From Allocoprobacillus halotolerans (GTDB lineage Bacteria > Bacillota_I > Bacilli_A > Erysipelotrichales > Coprobacillaceae): a DNA stretch of 64,000 bases. Within the stretch, counting starts at the first letter, position 1, and every line of letters starts with the position of its first letter. Of the stretch, positions 57,775 through 64,000 are shown one piece after another. Under the pieces are notes generated by a model that saw nothing but the letters and a program-made list of their open reading frames with translations, was not told where the DNA came from and ran no database searches. Both the position numbers and the translations under genes were made by a program. The stretch is taken from positions 2,461,608-2,525,607 of the forward strand of contig NZ_CP101620.1 in NCBI RefSeq assembly GCF_024399475.1. Direction: 5' to 3'.

Positions 57775-58628
57775 CTAATCTATTTTCTTTTTTCTTATAG
57801 TGATTAAAGCAATAATCAATAATAAGAAACTTATAAAATGCAGAAAATCAAAAGACTCATCTAAAAATATCAATGATTCAAAATACGTAAAAAGAGGATT
57901 CAAACTTAAAAAGAAACTTGTTTGAATGGCTCCAATTTGACGAATAGCTTTCATATATATCACTTGAATATAAGCAAATCCAATTCCTGAAATGACTATA
58001 AACAAAAACCATTGCCAAGCATTCAAGGCTAAAAGTTTATCAAATTCAAATTGTCCATCTATTAAACAATGAATCAATAGAAAAATAGATCCATATAACA
58101 ATTCATAAAAAGTAAAACAAATACTATGTTGAATTTGCCATTTTTGAATTATAATATTTCCTGATATATATAAAATCATACCTAACAACAAATACAAGAA
58201 ACCTATTTGAATGGAAAAAATCTGAAAACGAATAGATAATAAAAAAGCAAAAGAAGATAAAAATAATCCTATCCATTCACGAACGGATAAATGATGTTTC
58301 AAAAACACAAAAGACAATAAAAATGTAATAGTTGGTGATAAGGCGTTCATGAGCGCATTATCAATACCCTTCACTTCATTCATACCAATAAAAGTAAAAA
58401 AGAAATTAAGATAAATAGATAAAAGAGAAATAATGATTAATTTCTTTTTTCAGGGCAAGGATTTGGAATATGGCGAAAATAAATATAGATTCCAAGACAT
58501 AAAAAAGATAAAAAAACACGTAAAAACGCTAAAAATAAAAAAGGAATATGAGGAAGTAATGATTTCATCACAATAATATTACTTCCCCAAAAGAAACTTG
58601 CTAAAAAAAGTTGAAAATAAATGGACAT
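57775..58628 (-). CDS. EamA/DMT family transporter, frameshifted
   Basis: Drug/metabolite transporter-type protein with about ten membrane helices in two EamA halves. FFWGSNIIVMKSLLPH is the usual first-helix signature and GIDNALMNALSPTITFLLS marks the middle of the first half. The frame breaks at the 6-T run 58445-58450; adding one base gives KKLIIISLLSIYLNFFFTFIGMNEVKG and 284 residues, normal size. AGGGTGA precedes ATG at 58628, which lies in a hairpin; an in-frame ATG at 58655 is possible. Substrate unknown. Follows the pyr genes on the same strand. Confidence 0.88.
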
Positions 58629-58656
58629 ACGATTCACCCTATCTAGTATGTCCATT
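58612..58656 (-). terminator. Hairpin after pyrD covering the DMT start codon
   Basis: A perfect 11-bp inverted repeat (58620-58630 with 58646-58656; AATGGACATAC/GTATGTCCATT) has a 15-nt loop. On the minus strand TTATTTTC follows it, so it can end the pyr transcript. The DMT start codon lies in the 3' arm and its ribosome binding site in the loop. Confidence 0.55.
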
Positions 58657-58674
58657 TTTTATCTCTCAATTCAA

Positions 58675-62483
<3,809 letters not shown>

Positions 62484-62496
62484 AGAGCCTCCTTAT

Positions 62497-62970
62497 TTAT
62501 TTCAAATTTTTTTGTAAAGCTGTTTCAACAACCGGAGGAACAAGCCCCGTTACAAGATGATGATGAGAAGCCATTTCTTTAACTGACGAAGAGGATATAA
62601 ATGAATGATTTGGTCTTGTCATAAAGAAAACCATATCTACACTATCATCCAAGTATTGATTAGAAAAAGCCATCTGCAATTCATATTCAAAATCCATTGT
62701 TGCACGTAATCCTCTTACTAATATAGGTGCATTCATTTTTTTAGCATAAGATACCGCCAAATCATTACTAAAATCGACACGCACATTACCCAAAGATTGT
62801 GTAACTTCTTTTAATAAAGCAATACGTTCTTCTAAAGAAAACAAAGTTGTTTTTTGTGGATTCACAAAGATAGTAACATATAAAATATCATACATTTTAC
62901 TGGCACGTTCAATAATATCTAAATGACCACTTGTGACTGGATCAAAAGTTCCCGCATAAACTGCATTCAT
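62497..62970 (-). CDS. coaD: Phosphopantetheine adenylyltransferase
   Basis: CoaD makes dephospho-CoA from phosphopantetheine and ATP. The 157-residue nucleotidyltransferase has AGTFDPVTSGHLDII (TxGH motif, 8-16) and FISSSSVKEMA, the ISSSxVR-type motif. It overlaps rsmD by 4 bp (ATGA); AAGGAG precedes ATG at 62970. The rsmD-coaD pair is conserved widely. Confidence 0.97.
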   Translation of the reverse strand: MNAVYAGTFDPVTSGHLDIIERASKMYDILYVTIFVNPQKTTLFSLEERIALLKEVTQSLGNVRVDFSNDLAVSYAKKMNAPILVRGLRATMDFEYELQMAFSNQYLDDSVDMVFFMTRPNHSFISSSSVKEMASHHHLVTGLVPPVVETALQKNLK

Positions 62971-63527
62971 GATTCTTTCTCCTTATAAATTAATATTTGC
63001 AAAGATGTTATTCCATAATTTTGTTGTTTTTTTAAAACAAAAGGTTCTTTTACTTCAATCGCTTCCTCTTTTAAATCTTCAATAACAATCATACATTGAT
63101 CATCAAGCATATGATGTTCAACCATAAAATCTAATATTTTCTGATGAACTTTCATACGATAAGGTGGATCTAGTAAAACCAAATCAAAGCGAATATTTTC
63201 CTGCGATAATTTCAATAAAGCCTTACTATAATCCATCTTATAAATATGAACGCTATCTTCAATGTGTAATGCTTTGACATTTTCCTGAATAGTCAAAAAA
63301 GCACGATATTGTTTATCGATACTATATAGTTCATCCATTCCTCGACTCATAGCCTCAATACCTAAACCACCACTTCCAGCAAACAAATCTAGACATATTC
63401 CTCCATCAAAATAAGGACCAATCATATTAAATAAATTTTCTTTATTTTTATCTGTTGTTGGTCTAGTCAGTTTAGAATCAACACTTTTAAGTTGACGGCT
63501 TTTAAATTTTCCTGCAATGACTCTCAT
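62967..63527 (-). CDS. rsmD: 16S rRNA (guanine966-N2)-methyltransferase RsmD
   Basis: The 186-residue SAM-dependent methyltransferase has MRVIAGKFKSRQL, RPTTDKNKENLFNMI, the SAM site DLFAGSGGLGIEAMSRG and the catalytic LVLLDPPY. GAGGTAG precedes ATG at 63527. Lies between the ylbF-like gene and coaD, as in Bacillus. Confidence 0.96.
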   Translation of the reverse strand: MRVIAGKFKSRQLKSVDSKLTRPTTDKNKENLFNMIGPYFDGGICLDLFAGSGGLGIEAMSRGMDELYSIDKQYRAFLTIQENVKALHIEDSVHIYKMDYSKALLKLSQENIRFDLVLLDPPYRMKVHQKILDFMVEHHMLDDQCMIVIEDLKEEAIEVKEPFVLKKQQNYGITSLQILIYKEKES

Positions 63528-63536
63528 TTTTCTACC

Positions 63537-63884
63537 TCATAACCGAAAACGTTCTAATTTCAAATCACAACTGATATTTTCAAAAACAGTTTGTGTAACT
63601 TCTTCTAATAAATCATTAAATTGATAATAAGCCTGATAATAACATTGAATATCAGGATGCTGGTTTATTTCACGTTGAATATTTTGTATTTGTTTTTTCA
63701 ATGTTTTTTGTCCCACATCCATTGTATAATCTCTAATTTTTAAATAATCTTCCATTAAACTTTGATACTTTGATAATAACGCCATTGTCTCACTTTGATA
63801 TAATTGGCATTGAGCTTGATGGTAATTTATAAACTCCTCACTCTTCAAAATAGCTGCAATCAATTCATCAATCTTTTCGTACAT
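63537..63884 (-). CDS. ylbF: YlbF family protein
   Basis: 115-residue helical protein with the YlbF/YmcA pattern (LKSEEFINYHQAQCQLYQSETMALL and KIQNIQREINQHPDIQCYYQAYYQFNDLLEEV). In Bacillus YlbF and YmcA form a complex that affects RNase Y-dependent mRNA maturation, competence and sporulation. Position before rsmD-coaD agrees with ylbF, although it is shorter than Bacillus YlbF. AGGTGAAATT precedes ATG at 63884. Confidence 0.85.
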   Translation of the reverse strand: MYEKIDELIAAILKSEEFINYHQAQCQLYQSETMALLSKYQSLMEDYLKIRDYTMDVGQKTLKKQIQNIQREINQHPDIQCYYQAYYQFNDLLEEVTQTVFENISCDLKLERFRL

Positions 63885-63892
63885 AATTTCAC

Positions 63893-64000
63893 CTATAATA
63901 ACATATCTAACATCTGTAATAACGTCCCGACTCTTTCAATACGATCTGCAAAAGTCATTTTATTTTCAACTTTATATTGCTGAATAAGTGCTGGAAACTC
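63893..64000 (-). CDS. C-terminal end of an unidentified protein (partial)
   Basis: Reading into the window from its right edge on the minus strand, a frame gives EFPALIQQYKVENK then MTFADRIERVGTLLQMLDMLL and a TAG stop at 63893. The stop lies 8 bp before the ylbF-like start, suggesting an operon. Too short to identify. Confidence 0.6.
   Translation of the reverse strand, partial: EFPALIQQYKVENKMTFADRIERVGTLLQMLDMLL

Overview
The window is AT-rich, low-GC Firmicute chromosome carrying a spore-formation gene set: dpaA-dpaB, spoIIIE/ftsK, gerE, gerM, a SpoVID-like LysM protein and a YsxE-like kinase. Gene order follows Bacillus subtilis in blocks: ynzC-tkt-(sirA position)-yneF; dpaAB-dapA-rnjB-spoIIIE-ymfF/ymfH; rnhC/cvpA-mutS2-uvrC-gerE-murI-gerM-ysnB; lon-ysxC-spoVID-ysxE; ylbF-rsmD-coaD. 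My inference, from gene content only, is a gut-type spore-forming Erysipelotrichia (Coprobacillus/Erysipelatoclostridium-like). TGA acts as a stop, so the genetic code looks standard. Almost every gene is on the minus strand; the exceptions are plsY, the group II intron, one membrane-protein gene, rnhC, a DUF1836 gene and an IS remnant.

Layout. 1-8 kb: topoisomerase IV (parC, parE), plsY, a histidine phosphatase, yneF, a SirA-position gene, transketolase, ynzC and a 6S-RNA-like transcript. 8-20 kb: a paired M16 protease system, a BMP-type nucleoside ABC importer interrupted in antisense by a group II intron, and the FtsK/SpoIIIE translocase. 20-31 kb: RNase J2, dapA with dipicolinate synthase under a sigma-K-type promoter, dgkA, an Arg tRNA, UDG, a phosphodiesterase, gerM, murI, a degenerate M15-like protein and gerE. 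31-44 kb: uvrC, mutS2, cvpA, a catalytically altered rnhC, comEB, rluD, lspA, two hemolysin III paralogues around a DUF1836 regulator, a membrane MutS-like ATPase and uppP. 44-52 kb: an IS1202-like remnant, ysxE, spoVID, an orphan PTS IIB, engB, lon and tig. 52-64 kb: TPR protein, pfkA with a cre site, maf, pnp, rpsO, a DMT transporter, pyrD-pyrK-pyrC-pyrB, coaD, rsmD and ylbF.

The strongest window-wide signal is technical. At least 24 single-base deletions, all in homopolymers (nearly all A/T runs of 4-7), break the reading frames of genes that are normally essential or conserved (parC, ftsK, uvrC, mutS2, lon, pnp, pyrB, pyrC and others). In every case adding one base back restores a full-length family member. 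I therefore annotate these as single genes across the break and treat the breaks as probable sequencing or assembly errors, not gene decay.

I did not find a convincing new multi-gene system. The most interesting biology is: an RNase HIII with catalytic Asp residues replaced, an M15-type peptidase fold without its zinc ligands at the gerE-murI locus, sigma-E and sigma-K promoter matches placed as in Bacillus, a perfect palindrome just downstream of a hemolysin III promoter, a cre-like site placed for activation of pfkA, and the intron wedged between a stop codon and its terminator.
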